A stretch of DNA of 64,000 nt, from positions 10,149,029-10,213,028 of the forward strand of contig OZ005692.1 of NCBI GenBank assembly GCA_963930775.1. Direction: 5' to 3'. Both the position numbers and the translations under genes were made by a program. Below are positions 44,701 to 63,842 of the stretch, in pieces; position 1 is the stretch's first letter; every line of letters begins with the position of its first letter. The notes under the pieces are model-generated. The model saw only the letters and a list, made by a program, of their open reading frames with translations. It was not told the origin of the DNA and ran no database searches. The DNA is from Cliona cf. orientalis. Taxonomy: Eukaryota > Porifera > Demospongiae > Clionaida > Clionaidae.

Positions 44701-47467
44701 TCTTATTACGGGGATTATCCTGCGTTTTCCGGTTCCACTGATGGATGGGCTAATCCACTCAGCAGCCGGTACAAAGTATGCAGAAGTGACAGACCCAATA
44801 TGCTATGTAAGCCATACAAAATTAATGAGTTATCATATAGTATAATAGAAAAACTTCAATTCTTGCAGTTTAGAGATCTGAATGAATACCTTGGCTTTGC
44901 AATCTTTGTCTCGGTATTAGTCATGAAGAATTGGAGGCTTTACCGCATATTTAACAACCAAGGAATGAAATACATTGTAAGAATATTAGCTAGTGCCCCT
45001 CTGTATACATTTCATTGTTCAATGTATAGTACAAGAAGTTCAGAGAAGGATGGTTGTAATTAACCTTTGGCTAATAGATCACTGATTAAATCACTAGCAT
45101 AGGCTATCGTGAAGATTTTTGTAGGAATCAGCCGCTTTTGATTAACATTCCAAGTTGCTATGTATATACCGTATAGCTAACTATAGCGGGAAACTTCAAG
45201 GAAGAAAACTTTCATAAATTTGCGGTTTGAGTGCCACATATAGTTTTCTCCACTAAATTTAGGCCACCTAGTATACGTCTATACGTGATTCAGCACTTTG
45301 TGAAATGTTCACTTCCCACAATGCCATCTATCAAAGTTTGAATGTTTCCCAGCTATACGGTATAATTGTAATATTATATATATACCGTAGTGTCCCAGGC
45401 AAGCGCCCACTCCCGGGTAAACGCCCATGTACCTCATTTCAAGGGGTCTATGTATCAGCTTTTATACAAACATATGGAAGTTATATCCCAAGTAAGCGCC
45501 CATGTGGGCCAAAATCACGAGTTATGTTTAACCATATATACAGGCGCTTACCCGGGACACTACTCTACTATAACTTTATCCAGGGTGAAGGCCTTACAGA
45601 TCGATGGTTGTTTCTTGGGATGTTCCTATTGTGTCTGCCTGTTATTTGTGCACTGATTGTCAGGTTCTCTATAAGTTTACGATTGGAAATCCAGCAACCT
45701 TTAAATGAGGTATTGCTAAATATATATAAATTATATTGTTATTCCATGCTTACTATGTTCATAATTAGGGGTAGGTAAATTATGCTAATTTTTTGCCTAT
45801 AATGCTATTCTCAAATGCCCAAAAAATGCTCATTGACAAGAAGTGTACCTATAATTCCTAAAGCATTGCCCATTATATGCTCAAATTGAACCAATAATTA
45901 TTAGCTAAATGTTAACAGAAATCGATATGAGACATAATGAGACTCTGTTACACTATCATCAAGTGCGGCCATTGAGTTTACCATAATATGCATGACAGTG
46001 TGCTTGGAAATAAAAGCTGATTGACCAATCCTTTAATAGTCCTTTATGTGGTCCTGGGCCAGGTGTCATGACAAATAATTACTCATATTAAGCAGCTAGC
46101 TGCTTGCAGTTGTGTGCCCTAAGTTCTCAAAATTATACCAGTTGATGCCTATAATGCTAACGTAATTCTCAAATGCTTACACACACCTATTATGCTCAGA
46201 ATTATGCCAGCATAATTTACCTACCCCTAGTCATAATAATTGTCATTGTAATTAATAATTTGCAGAGACTACAATTAGAAGAGTTTGGATTGTGTGTTTC
46301 AGTTAAAACAGGAACAAAGGGGTTCTTGGACATTTATATTGCTATCGTCTTATCATTTATCCTGTTTGGACTTTCGTTTCTGACCTCACTGATTCATTCA
46401 CCAGTTGCTTTTCATCGAGAAGCCGTATATTCCCTTAGAGCTATCACTGTGACTATGCTGCCTATATCTTCCCTATACATTGTTCTTCCCTTTCTTGAAA
46501 TATATGTGAAACTGAAAAATTTGGAACCCATTCTGTGGATTCGGTTTATGGCAGATGTTTGTCTACCTATACTAATACTGTTGATCCTCTTTGGATCAAG
46601 TGTAAGTGATGATGATACTCTTATTATTGGATTTTAATAGTGCATGATGGATTAATAACTTCATCACAGACTTACATGGTAGTCAAGAAATATTACGTGA
46701 AGTTAAAGAAGGGAAAGTGTTCCCGTGAACTTACTAATCGTTATCATCAGCTCCTGAAAGAGAAAGAAGATTTAAAGATACAATTGTCAAAAGTAAGGTC
46801 CTTCAGTGCCTATAGACATAATATACCGTACTTAATCTAATACAACGCATGGAATTTGAAAAATACGCGTTTTCTGGTAAAGGTCGTCAATCACTCCATG
46901 TTAATTTCTTTCGTTAAATCGGATCATGACATTGTGTTGTATTCGATTACTATGGTATAAATAATTATAGCTATAGCTAGACCCCGTTATAAGACAGGTC
47001 TGAGCATTAATATTAATAATTACAAGCTGCAGTTTGAATGAATCTCACTAGCTAGCCATCGTGTCATCAGTATAACTATAATATGTTTCTTCTAAATGAT
47101 GCTTCAGCTCAACCAGATGAAGATTGATTTCTTGGCTGAGCAGCAGGAGCAGTTGCAAGCTTCATCAGGCCCAGTGGGGGACAAAGGTGCTTCTGAGGCA
47201 GAAAAGGCTGACACAGTGCATGGTTTCATGGAGAAAACTGGCACTGTTATGTCTGTTGATAGTTTACCTGTGACTGCTGATAGCAACCGACAGGCCGAAA
47301 GCAAATCTCCGCAGCATATGGAAACACTACTCGTTTCGGAATCACGGGCACTTGAAGTTGATGAAAGCATAAGAACACTGTATGCTATAGTTTCAACCCC
47401 TGACTCTAGCACAGAATCAATGTCGAGGCACCCAGTACCACTGTCAGATTCCAATTCTCAGTCATGA
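38707..47467 (+). CDS. GABA-B-like receptor R5, 15 exons, 974 aa
   Basis: Coding exons: 38707-39048, 39725-39850, 40728-40892, 42602-42766, 42926-43102, 43163-43393, 43529-43724, 43914-44096, 44217-44361, 44665-44806, 44869-44976, 45584-45709, 46266-46601, 46670-46792, 47108-47467. Signal peptide MVLQLIIVAGLFSSLTLTQ. Flytrap landmarks FGVIGPND, SYDITSP, FYRTLPSD, INIIFGFFDSQTARKVLC, HAWILPAYYNPNWW. Exon 4 is about eight codons shorter than in R1 or R2. The exon 6 patch is identical in DNA to that of R7. The intron after exon 7 has a GC donor in perfect context (ATAG/GCAAGT). Helix 3 is MKNWRLYRIF. The coiled coil (RYHQLLKEKEDLKIQL, then LNQMKIDFLAEQQEQL) spans the exon 14-15 junction, followed by a Ser-rich tail of about 100 residues. 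Introns 3 and 12 host mobile elements. Confidence 0.92.
40893..42601 (+). other. Long intron 3 of R5
   Basis: 1.7 kb. It contains the perfect hairpin at 41387-41455 and a GTGGCGTATATAGC element end near 42069. An open frame at 42247-42474 (minus) has no recognisable content. Otherwise AT-rich unique sequence. Confidence 0.6.
41387..41455. repeat. Perfect 26-bp hairpin in R5 intron 3
   Basis: The left arm 41387-41412 (beginning AGTTACAAGACCTTAATTGG) is exactly complementary to the right arm 41430-41455, with a 17-nt loop. No mismatch over 26 bp. It could be a young fold-back element or a small-RNA precursor; nothing in the flanks decides. Confidence 0.8.
45167..45362. mobile_element. MITE family C, copy 2 (diverged)
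   Basis: Starts TACCGTATAGC and ends GCTATACGGTA, with GCGGGAAACTT and GAAGAAAACTTTC recognisable from the copy at 14957-15167. In R5 intron 11. Confidence 0.75.
45383..45570. mobile_element. MITE family F next to R5 exon 12 acceptor
   Basis: Left TACCGTAGTGTCCCAGGCAA, right GCTTACCCGGGACACTAC, with internal AAGCGCCCA repeats on both arms. The right end lies about 15-20 bp before the exon 12 start at 45584, so the branch-point region of that intron is probably inside the element. Confidence 0.75.
45766..46230. mobile_element. Element with 21-bp ends, R5 intron 12
   Basis: Left TAGGGGTAGGTAAATTATGC and the exact complement GCATAATTTACCTACCCCTA on the right, 465 bp apart. The interior has repeated ATAATGCT and TTCTCAAATGC motifs near both ends. 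No coding capacity; a non-autonomous DNA element. Confidence 0.8.
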
Positions 47468-47636
47468 TGATTATCATCCATCAAATTTAAAGGGGGGGGG
47501 GGGGGGGGACTTTGTGATGGTATTCGGTAATGATCGTTATCGCTCATACGCATGCGCAAACGTACAGATGCAATGAACGACGAACAAAACCCACCCATGC
47601 CAACAAGCTAAATTGATTGTCGCTCGACCCCGCAGC
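47468..47636 (+). promoter_or_regulatory. R5-R6 spacer with NRF1-like box
   Basis: 169 bp. A G run lies at about 47492-47508, then ACGCATGCGC at 47548-47557, one base off the full palindrome, 80 bp before the R6 start. Confidence 0.5.
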
Positions 47637-49174
47637 ATGGATTCTCGTCACTCAGTGTGCTGGGATATCGAAACCTCGAAGAAGATGCTATTAGAATTGA
47701 AATTCTTTGCTAGATCTATTGCGCTATTGGGACTCCTGATCATTGGCCCGGTATCGAGTCAAGCGCGGGAAGGGCCCGCCAAAACTGCGTGTCACCGAGA
47801 TACTGCCACCAATAATGTTACTTTTTTAGCCTTTCTTCCGTGCCTTCACCGTACTGGCGTTTACCTGAACGATACCAGATCGATACTTGAAGAATGCGAT
47901 CTTCTTACGAGAGCAGCTGTGACCCTGGCAATTGAGAGATGGAATGATCAAGACGAGCTGACTACCGGAAACATCACGTTGAACGTGGCTTCACTCTCTC
48001 GTGTTCCCGGACACAGTAACGATGATAACTCTGCAGCTGTAAGTGAGTAGGGTGGCCATATTGTATTTTTAATCATGCGGCTGTACACTCAGTTAACAGT
48101 GAAGAACTTACTGCTATTAAATTTTATACCATCACTGTACTGCACTGATCAGTGTGCAATGACTGGCAAAAGTTGTTAAAGTTTGGTGTTTGTGGGAGTT
48201 TGAGTAGACTGAAAGTTAATTGTCATGGTTACGACTGGCTGGTAGGATCATCATAGTGACTAGCTACATGCATTAGGCATATCTGCATTTACTGTAACTG
48301 AATTACAGTAACCGCAAAACACCAGCTGTCAACGCAATCTGTCTGAGCAAAATATCAAATTTTTCTACTCCCTATACAGCTACAACGTATACGCTCTGGG
48401 TGGCGTCACTATACTCTAATGAGTGTAGCTATGTATTATAGCTAGCTACAAATCTGCCAGACATTATTTAGGAAAACAGCTGTAGCTAGGCAAACATTAA
48501 TTTTGATATAATAATATTTCTACTGCACTATACAATACAACCATAACTAATTGCATTGAAGTGACAACTACAAGGTGATGAAATTTCAGAAGTTAAGAAT
48601 TAATGTCCACTCATTAAAAAAGGTATTTCTTGCCGGAAGTTCCATCATGCATGTGCGGAGTCATGATCAGTGAATAAATACTATCAATATAAAATTAATT
48701 TATACTACGTATACTTAATAATATTATATTCCTAGCTTGTAAATATTAATGATATTATTTGCTTGTTGCTGGGTTGATAACCATTATCCCGTAATGTGAT
48801 CATTATTGGTAATAATTACTATTATTATCACTGTGCAAATCACTTATTAATTATATACATGACCTCTTTCCTCATATGGGGGCCTAGATGATCATGACCT
48901 TGAGCTCCTTTCGTATGTGGTGCCAAACTTTCCAATCAGACATGGTTATCCATAATATGCATGCACCATGCTCCAGATTCTCTTTGAAGATCTGGTAAAC
49001 ACGTTCTGTGCTCTCCACCCGCTGGATGATCTCTTTGGGATAATTGGACCCTACTCTTCGACTGAAGTGCACTTTTGGGCTCCAATATTCCAACGTTACA
49101 ACCTGCTCACAGTGAGATTACTATAATATTATAGATGATCACAATCTGGCATTTGATTTTATGTTGGTCTCTCT

Positions 49175-49261
<87 letters not shown>

Positions 49262-52200
49262 ATATACACTTTGCTTACACATAATATTAAATGGAACTGC
49301 CTAATTCACTATATTATACAGATATCCTATGACATCACTAGTACAGCTGCTGATCAAGAATCATCATTCTATCGCACTCTTCCCTCAGACTACGTGGCCA
49401 ATATTGGTCGCTTGGCACTGATGGCAAAGTTTGAATGGTTTAGAATTGCCATAATAAGCTCCAATGAGATATACTATGCCCAGGTAATGCACGTAACTTA
49501 CATTGCATTGCTTGAACATGCATATATACACCTGACTGTGAAATAGAATAGTGGCCTATATGGGTTTTGAAGATATCTCACATAGGATTCTCAATCTCTC
49601 AGACAGAGCCTTTTAATGTATACATTTCAACGTCGCGTCTTCTAATTAAAGCTAAAAGCACTGTGACTAGAAAAAATTTAAGTACTATAGTGTACTGAGT
49701 GCATTAGTGTGTAGCACTTTCATCTGCCATCAATTTAGTACATGCTCTTTAGCTATACCATGAGAGATTATTCAAATAAAAAGTTAGGTCATGTGAAGAT
49801 CAAGGTTAAAATGCATGCATAGTTGCCTTGGAAAATATAAACACCGATTCATGTTATATCACTTGCTGTAACTTCTAATTCTTTTTTAAGCAATGATAAT
49901 ATATAATTGTGGTAACAATTTGCACGATATGCTTGCTGGTACAAAAATTAACGCTGTGGTAGAGATATCAGGTAGCCACTCACAGACACATACCCACACA
50001 GATGCAGCCATGGAGTGTATATACATGCAAAATATTATGCATATTACATCATATCCAGTCTCCTAGCCAGATATTTTATTAATAAGAGCTGGGAATGCAT
50101 GGGGGCTGGGAAATTAGACCACACACACAGACTAGACATGCACTCCTAGTCTGTTGCTATGACATTGTGAATTTTAAAAAGGTATCGCATGTTATGTGAT
50201 ATAGATCCTCCTAGTTTATAGTCAAATTTCGTCCACAGTATTATTTTTGAATTGTGCAACTGGGTTATAATATTATTATAACAACCTTGGGGTTGGCTAG
50301 TAATTATACAGGGGCTGATCCAGGGGGATGAATAGGGTGGCTAGCCACCCCCCTTCACCAATTCTTTTATGCAACGTATACGTAGTATAGAAGATGTTCA
50401 CCGTTATTAACCAGCCACCCCCTTTGCACCAGTATAGTTTATTATGGGTGCCCACCCCGTCAGCCACCTTCCACGCAAATTTTCTGGATCAGCGCCTGTT
50501 ATACCTATTAACATCAGTATTTAATATCAATAGGCAGCCAAAAATTTCACTGACACTTATCAAGCTGAGGTTCGTCAGTATGATCCCAACGGAGAGCTGG
50601 CGTTACTAAGAACATTCTCGGATTCTCCAGATGATGTAATCAGAGAAATAAAGCTCAAAGATTTTAACATCATTCTTGGCTACTTCGGTGCGAGAAATGC
50701 TCGAAAAGTGCTTTGCAAGGTATTAATATTATAAACATCTCATTTCATCACTATACATTATTGATTTTAACATGCAGGCTAATATGGGAGGTCTCATATC
50801 AAATAGTCATGCTTGGATACTGCCTTCCTACTACAATCCCAACTGGTGGAAGATTCAAGATGAAAGTTCTCTCAAAGATGATGAATGCTCTAATAAAGAG
50901 ATGAGAAACATTCTGGAGTCAGTAATCTTCATTGATACCGTCAAATTTCCACCCACTGTACGCTTACCCTACACCCTAGGCTTGTGATCTCAACAGATTA
51001 TATTATTAATTTACTGCTTTATTTTATACAGAATGTGCCAATGAACACTTTTCACAGCCAGTTGGTGTCCAAGGCTCTTGATCTGTTTCCGTCCCTCACT
51101 GAGGAGGACCTGAAGCCGTATCTCCTTCGCTCTAGAGCCACAAGTGCCTATGATGCTGTGACTCTCCTAGCACGGAGTGTGGGTGTTGCTTCTGAACAGA
51201 GTGATCATGAAGGAAACCAAAATTATCTGATTGATACACAAGTGGCTCTAGAAAGAATTGTAATGGTGAGAGATGTAGCTAGCTATGTGTACACCTTGGC
51301 TATGATTACACTAAGTAAACCCCCCCCCCTTCCCCCCTCTCTCTTTCTGCAGTACTGTGAATATTGTAGGCTTAATTCAGGGTGCTTCCTTGATGCAAAT
51401 GAAACTAAAGAGTGTCAAGACACTTGTGGCTCCAATTATCAGAACATCCTCAATCCTAAACAGCTTCTTCAATCTCAAACTAACGTACTCCGCAGGGATT
51501 ACCTCCTTAATGAATTTGGACAGATCCTTTACTCTCAATTTATCGGTACAATTCCATTAATTTCACAGATTATCCATGCAGAGTGTATATCCCTTAATTA
51601 TTAACCAACTTAAAGTTTTCTTCTCTCAAGACTATAGCTACTTGCATTCTTTTACAGAAGGAGAGGAGTGTCCAGTTGCTATACTATGGCACTCAGGCCA
51701 TGCACTCTCCAACCTCAACAACCTGACTACATTAGACGATCTCCATCTGCTCCCTTGCGCCACTCGGCTAAATATCTCATGGCAGGATTTTGTCAGAGAA
51801 GGAAGCACATGTCCTCAGACATTTCAGTGGAAAGGTATAGCAACATGCAGCTAGCTAAGTGTGAGGGGAGCTTGAGGGTGTTCAAGCTAGGGCACCCTGC
51901 TCTGTTGATCTATTATGTTTAGTTACTTGTATCGATGATAACTCAGATTAATGAAGCGTGCATGCTTATTATTATATTCTGATAAGCTATTTCAAGCCCC
52001 CTCTAGCTCTGTCACGCCTCAGAGAAGTATAATATTATCAATCGCCACTAGACTGTAGCAATAAATATTCCAGACCCACAAAATTTAATGAAGCATGAAT
52101 AATAATATTATTATTATAGTAGATTCATATACCTGAGCTGGCAAAGATGGATTCACTTAATGATTTGGAAGTAAAAATTAATGGCCTAGAGGTCTTCCTT

Positions 52201-55200
52201 AATTGAATAAATATTCTTCCACGTTTATTATAAATATATATAGGTTCAGCTGGACCTCCGCGCACGAGTCATTTGTCCTTCTTCAGGATTTCAATACTGG
52301 AAATCACTCTGATCAGTGTTCTAACTGGAGTTGGATTCTTGATTGTGGTGGCATTTCTAGTCCTCAATATTCACTGGAGGAACACCAAGTGGGTCACTAT
52401 TTTAAACCTATAGCTACAATGTCATGAGATTTAGCTTGCTGCTCATCCTGAGGCCCCAGCTTTCCTCAATGCTTCCTATTTTTCTGATTCAGTATGCAAA
52501 CAATGAAGCTGGGAGTCCATGGGTCTCCAGGAACACTAAGGCATTATGACATTGTTCTACATAAAATTGCAGAACCATTAAAGCCACCAGTCCTTGGTTG
52601 AATGTAGTCTTCTTGTCAGGTGTTGTCGTTCGTCTTCCCACGGCGATGCTTGTGAGTCTCTCTCTATCAACAGCAGGTTACGGCTTCAATGAACAAGCTA
52701 TGAAACTCGTCTGTAATGTAAGTCTAGTCAGTGGGGTGGATGGCTAAATTAAATACAGCTTGCTCGTAAATGTATCAGCATATTAAAATGTGTTATTGAT
52801 GATCTTTACCCACTTGGATTTTACTGCAGCTCGTATACTGGACACAGTACATAGGAGAAGCTGTTTTCGTATCAGCTTTGATCATGAAAAATTGGAGAAT
52901 TTATCGCCTTTTTCACAACAAAAAGCTCAAAAGAGTAGTACGAAAATTACCAATGATAAATATTATGCATGTACGTTAATGTTGACTAACAAATTAATTA
53001 TTGATTATTATTATCACAGGGCAAAGCTGCGTACTCTGATTTTAGATTGATAGTAGCGATTCTTATTCTACAACTGCCGATTGTTGCTACACTGATCATC
53101 AAGGCTGGTCTATTTCGTTCACGGCTAGTACTCACAAACCAGCAGACAGAGGTAGGGTAAGGCAGAGCTATACAATCAACAATCTGATATCTTGACTCCA
53201 GTTCAGAAAATGACTGCCATTGTTAGACTTGTCCCCAGGCCCCCCCCTCCTCCCGCTTTTTGCGTGCAACATTAAAAGCTGGGAGATCGAGAGGGGGTCT
53301 GGGGATGAGACTATGCCATTATTACTACATAGCTATACCATTCAATTTACAGAATCTGTTGTATGTAAGGTTTTCGTTCTGCATCTCGGATCATGAAAAC
53401 ATTTTTGAAGCAATCTTGATGTCATACAATACCGCTCTGCTGTTTGTTCTCTTTCTACTCGCCTTTCTCAACACGCTAGTTCATCTCTCGGTGTTTCGCC
53501 GTGAAGGTCTGCAATCGCTTCAAGCAGCTGTCTTCATTTTCGTTCCCATAGTGATCGCCACTGTGATTCAGAGTATTCTGAAAGTTTCATTTCAAATTAT
53601 GTACCTTAGAGTCATACTATGGATGGAGTTTACGCTGGGTGTTCTTCTGCCAATTTTGACCTCAGCTCTCCTCTTCGTACCAAATGTAAGGATACTGAGC
53701 TAATCTGTCATTCCATGCAATTTTGGGATAATTTTGTATGGCAATACATAGCTAGATGTGGTTTAATTTTTGTTGATAAGTTTAATATCATATTTATACT
53801 TATCTTACGTTCGTCTGTACAAGCAGGAGGTGACCAAGAGCCATTTCTAACTTTGATCCAAGCTAAAAAAAAAAGGTTACAAACTTACCCCCATTATGCA
53901 GGTCTGGTTGTTAGTAAAGACGAAACGGTATCCAACACTGGGGAGTGCTGCCGTGACATCGACGAAGAATCAGTCGACTATGCCGTTACGTGTCAGCCAC
54001 TACCATCAGCTACTCAAAGAGAGAGAGACACTCAAGAAGGAGCTATCGGAAGTATGATCATAAGTAACAGTGAATATTTGTAATGTGGTCACAGTATTTT
54101 GCATGCCAAATCATGTATGGCTAGTACTTCTTGTGATAATAGTATACTTGTACTTTGATGTGTACAAATCTTGTATACCAATTACAAGTATTACAAGTGA
54201 AATAGGCACCTGAGTTTGAAATACCCTTCTGAGTTGAAATACCTATCTGACTTTGTGTATATGTATACTATTAGCCTGTGATAGTGAGGTTGTATGTTGA
54301 ATTTGGATAAATAGCACTCCGAAATAGGCATTTGGTTCATCAAATTGTACTCACTATCGCTCGTACAATTTTTGAACCAAATACCTATTTCAGAGTGCTA
54401 TTTTACCCAAATTATTACGTCCAGAGTCCCAATTAACAAATCGATTCGGCCTCGCGATGAGGTAATTATGATGAATAATGATGAAACCTATGATGAAATT
54501 ATGATGTAATTGCTGTGAAACTGTTTCAAAATGTTTAGCGCTCATGAAAGGTTGTTGGGACTCAGAATTCGAACCTAGCGTAGAAGAGATCGTGGACTAT
54601 CCGATGATATCCTTTTGGCGTTTCTCTCAGTTCGCTTTCTCTAGCGAGCTCGCTTTCAGGGCAGGGGGATTTCCCTATTCAGTCGAGCACATGGCAGGTG
54701 AAGGTCAACCGGCTCAAGCCGCGCGCCCCAATATTGTACGCGTATACGGAGCATACGCAGTTTGTCGATGTGTCCCAGTTCGAATTTATGGCGGCGTATC
54801 CATGAGGGACTCTGGACGTAGTCTCTGAGTTGTTCATTACGTCCAGAGTCCCAATTAGAAACAAAGAATTCGGCTCTCGCTATGATGAAATTATGATGAA
54901 ATGATGATGAAACCTATGATGAAATATATGATGAAACTTATGATGTAATTCCTGTGAAACTGTTTCAAAATGTTTAGCGCGCATGAAAGGTTGTTGGGAC
55001 CCAGAATTCGAACCTAGCGTAGAAGACATCGTGGACTATCGATGAGATATGGCGATTTTCTCGGTTCGCTTTCTTTGGCGAGCTCGCACTCGGGGGGATT
55101 TCCCTATTCAGTCGAGCACATGGCGGGTGAAGGTCAACCGGCTCAAGCCGCGCGCCCCAATATTGTACGCGTATACGGAGCATGCGCAGTTTGTCGATGT

Positions 55201-56312
55201 GTCCTAGTTCGAATTTATGGCGGCGTATTCATGAGGGACTCTGGACGTAGTCTCTAAGTTGTTCATTATCTCCCCAGTAGCAATTTACTTTTCTGTGGTT
55301 ATGAGGTAATTATGGTGTAATTATGATGAAACCTATGGTGTAATCTCTTAGGTAATCTATGAGAAAATTCAGGGCCTCGCTGGAGCCTTTCTGGGACTTG
55401 AAAATCAGTAAATATGTAGAGTATCTTACGCGTGTATCCAGCGAATACATTACAAGCTGAGCACTACTTTCTCTGAGAAGTACTGTTGGTTGAACTTCAC
55501 GTGTTTTCTTGGCTTACGTAATGCCGTGGATAAATAAAGCTAGCCTTGCGCTATATATAGCACGCATTGTCACAAGGGGCTGGCCCACGCGCGACTGCAG
55601 CAGCGTGACCAACCTGAACTTTGGAAGGAATACTGCACTGTCGAGTTCATCTCTGTGATTGAAGCATCAAAACCTGTCGCTATCAAGGCTGAGAGTCGAT
55701 CTTAGACGCCATCTCCATGATTTCTGGGGCGAGCATCAATCGATGTGTACGCATTCTATTGACGACCTTTTACCACATGCACCATTACACTATGCAGCTA
55801 CTGGGGAGATGGTCAAGGGTTCATTCAACATACAACCTCACTATTACCTATACTAATTACATCCTTAGTAGCAATTTATTTTTCTGAAACTGTAAAGGTA
55901 TCGAATCGTAAGGGTATTGAATCGTGAAATTTGGTACAGATAGTACAAGTGAATATGGAAAATGATTTTAAGCATTTGACAATTATGTAACATTGCATAA
56001 CTTAAGGATGGTACTTACATACATAGTGACCCTTTACCATAATATACAATGCAGCTGCTAGTGATGTGGTAACTGTTTCAAACAATGGCAATTCAAAAAT
56101 CCTTGATGTCTTATGATTTAATCTTATTTCAGATTAACGAGCAGATATTAACATTATCAGCAGCAGCAGCTGAGACTCAAATGCTGCATCACGAACATCA
56201 TGAAGAAGATCTCCGGGAGGAAGTTGAAAATCATCAGGGGCTGACCCATCAGCACCACGAACCACTACAGTGCCAGGGATCCTCAGCTGCATTGATAGGA
56301 CCGCTGGACTGA
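47637..56312 (+). CDS. GABA-B-like receptor R6, 15 exons, 953 aa
   Basis: Coding exons: 47637-48038, 48977-49111, 49322-49483, 50534-50719, 50778-50957, 51032-51265, 51353-51545, 51658-51834, 52244-52388, 52573-52717, 52830-52937, 53020-53151, 53353-53685, 53902-54051, 56133-56312. The ATG at 47685 is an alternative start that places the signal peptide (FFARSIALLGLLIIGPVSS) nearer the N terminus; an upstream in-frame ATG at 47613 also exists. Flytrap landmarks FGIIGPYS, SYDITST, FYRTLPSD, FNIILGYFGARNARKVLC, HAWILPSYYNPNWW. The linker has EYCRLNSGCFLD and GEECPVAILW. Helix 3 is MKNWRIYRLF. Coiled coil HYHQLLKERETLKKEL continues in exon 15 (INEQILTLSAAAAE). The tail is short and His/Glu/Gln-rich. 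Intron 14 is 2.1 kb and filled with repeats. Confidence 0.92.
49169..49260 (+). repeat. (CT)n-(CA)n microsatellite before R6 exon 3
   Basis: A CT run then a CA run on the sense strand, about 60 bp before the exon 3 acceptor at 49321. Confidence 0.95.
50309..50498. mobile_element. hAT-type MITE in R6 intron 3
   Basis: Left CAGGGGCTGATCCAG and right CTGGATCAGCGCCTG, with internal CCACCCCC runs. The CAGGGGC-GATCCAG end is widespread among invertebrate non-autonomous hAT elements. It ends 35 bp before exon 4. Confidence 0.75.
53223..53311. repeat. CTCGTCCCCAGRCC-type fold-back element
   Basis: TTAGACTTGTCCCCAGGCC on the left and GGTCTGGGGATGAGACTA on the right. The same ends make the shorter hairpin at 61777-61839, and half copies occur near 1098, 1212, 22970 and 33513. 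Confidence 0.6.
54300..54413. repeat. Long fold-back repeat in R6 intron 14
   Basis: Two ~50-bp near-complementary arms (54300-54349 and 54362-54413; ATAGCACTCCGAAATAGG and CTATTTCAGAGTGCTAT) around a 12-bp centre. It directly precedes the tandem element at 54417. Confidence 0.8.
54417..55258 (+). mobile_element. Tandem pair of a ~420-bp element
   Basis: Two head-to-tail copies (54417 to about 54838, and 54839 to about 55258), roughly 90 percent identical by eye. Each begins ACGTCCAGAGTCCCAATTA and ends with the complement GGGACTCTGGACGTAGTCTC, so each unit has inverted ends. Shared interior landmarks are CAGAATTCGAACCTAGCGTA, TCGAGCACATGGC and GTACGCGTATACGGAGCAT. A decayed third unit starts near 55269. 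No convincing coding sequence: the open frames in both copies are short and not supported by the divergence pattern. Confidence 0.75.
55269..56132 (+). other. Remainder of R6 intron 14
   Basis: About 860 bp. The first ~100 bp are a degenerate third unit of the preceding tandem element (ATTATGATGAAACCTATGGTG). The rest is unique sequence with an open frame at 55659-55856 that I do not recognise. Confidence 0.5.
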
Positions 56313-56711
56313 AAATCAATAGCATAATATTAAATAATTATTACTATTATGGTGACCTACTGGAACTTTATTGCATCTCAGTCTGTATTTTAGCTCTTAT
56401 AGGCTAATTAGTTTAGTGTCACGTGTGCACTCAAAGAACGTGACGACCCTTACCTACATGTAGTCTCGCGCGCCAACCCCTCCTACGCAAAAAGAGAGAA
56501 AGGAGGGGCTAGGCGCGCTAGGCTGCGTTGTCTTAGACAACGCAGCCGACTCTTTGTTTGCGTACGCGTAGGAGGGGCTGGCGCGCGAGACTAATAGTGC
56601 GCGTGCATGCATGCAGCTCTGCGGTTGAGCCGAGGTCAAAGGTGAGTGCCACGCCCATTGACAATATCCGCTGAATTTGCTTGGTAACTTGATCAAGCAG
56701 TACAAATTAAG
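56313..56711 (+). promoter_or_regulatory. R6-R7 spacer
   Basis: 399 bp, most of it occupied by the GC-rich fold-back element at 56461-56593. Between that and the R7 start lie GTGCGCGTGCATGCATGC (an imperfect NRF1-like box) and the leader. Confidence 0.4.
56461..56593. repeat. GC-rich fold-back element before R7
   Basis: Arms TAGTCTCGCGCGCCAACCCC... (56461-56488) and the complementary 56566-56593 differ at one position. In the middle is a perfect palindrome, GGCTGCGTTGTC-TTA-GACAACGCAGCC (56521-56547). It is GC-rich in an AT-rich setting and ends 119 bp before the R7 start codon, so it probably lies in or next to the R7 promoter. Confidence 0.85.
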
Positions 56712-63574
<6,863 letters not shown>

Positions 63575-63614
63575 GCAAGACTGAAGAGCAATAATATCAT
63601 TATACAAATCTTAC

Positions 63615-63842
63615 ATACTGTATCCGATCTAATTAACGCACCTCTCTAATAGATGCGCCACCTTGGCCTGAAGTGCAATTTTCACGCTCTATTTAAATGC
63701 GCCCACCCACGCGTCCCTATACTTTTGTGTACAAAGTTTGCGTGCCACCTGATCGCGAAGGATAATTTTCAAGCTTTAATGGCGCGCCACCCAGCACTCG
63801 TAATTAGTTTTTCATGGAGCGTTAATTAGATCGGATACGGTA
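63615..63842. mobile_element. MITE family H (GTATCCGATCTAATTAACGC ends)
   Basis: Left GTATCCGATCTAATTAACGC and the exact complement on the right, ending in CGGTA. 228 bp, in R7 intron 12. Interior has GCGCCACC and AATTTTCA in inverted copies. Confidence 0.85.

Noticed and set aside
54544-55257. Paired open frames (PYSVEHMAGEGQPAQAARPN) as a gene in the tandem element
   Set aside because: The frame is shared because the DNA is duplicated; it is short and lies within a unit with inverted ends and no start context. Better explained as a non-coding mobile repeat.
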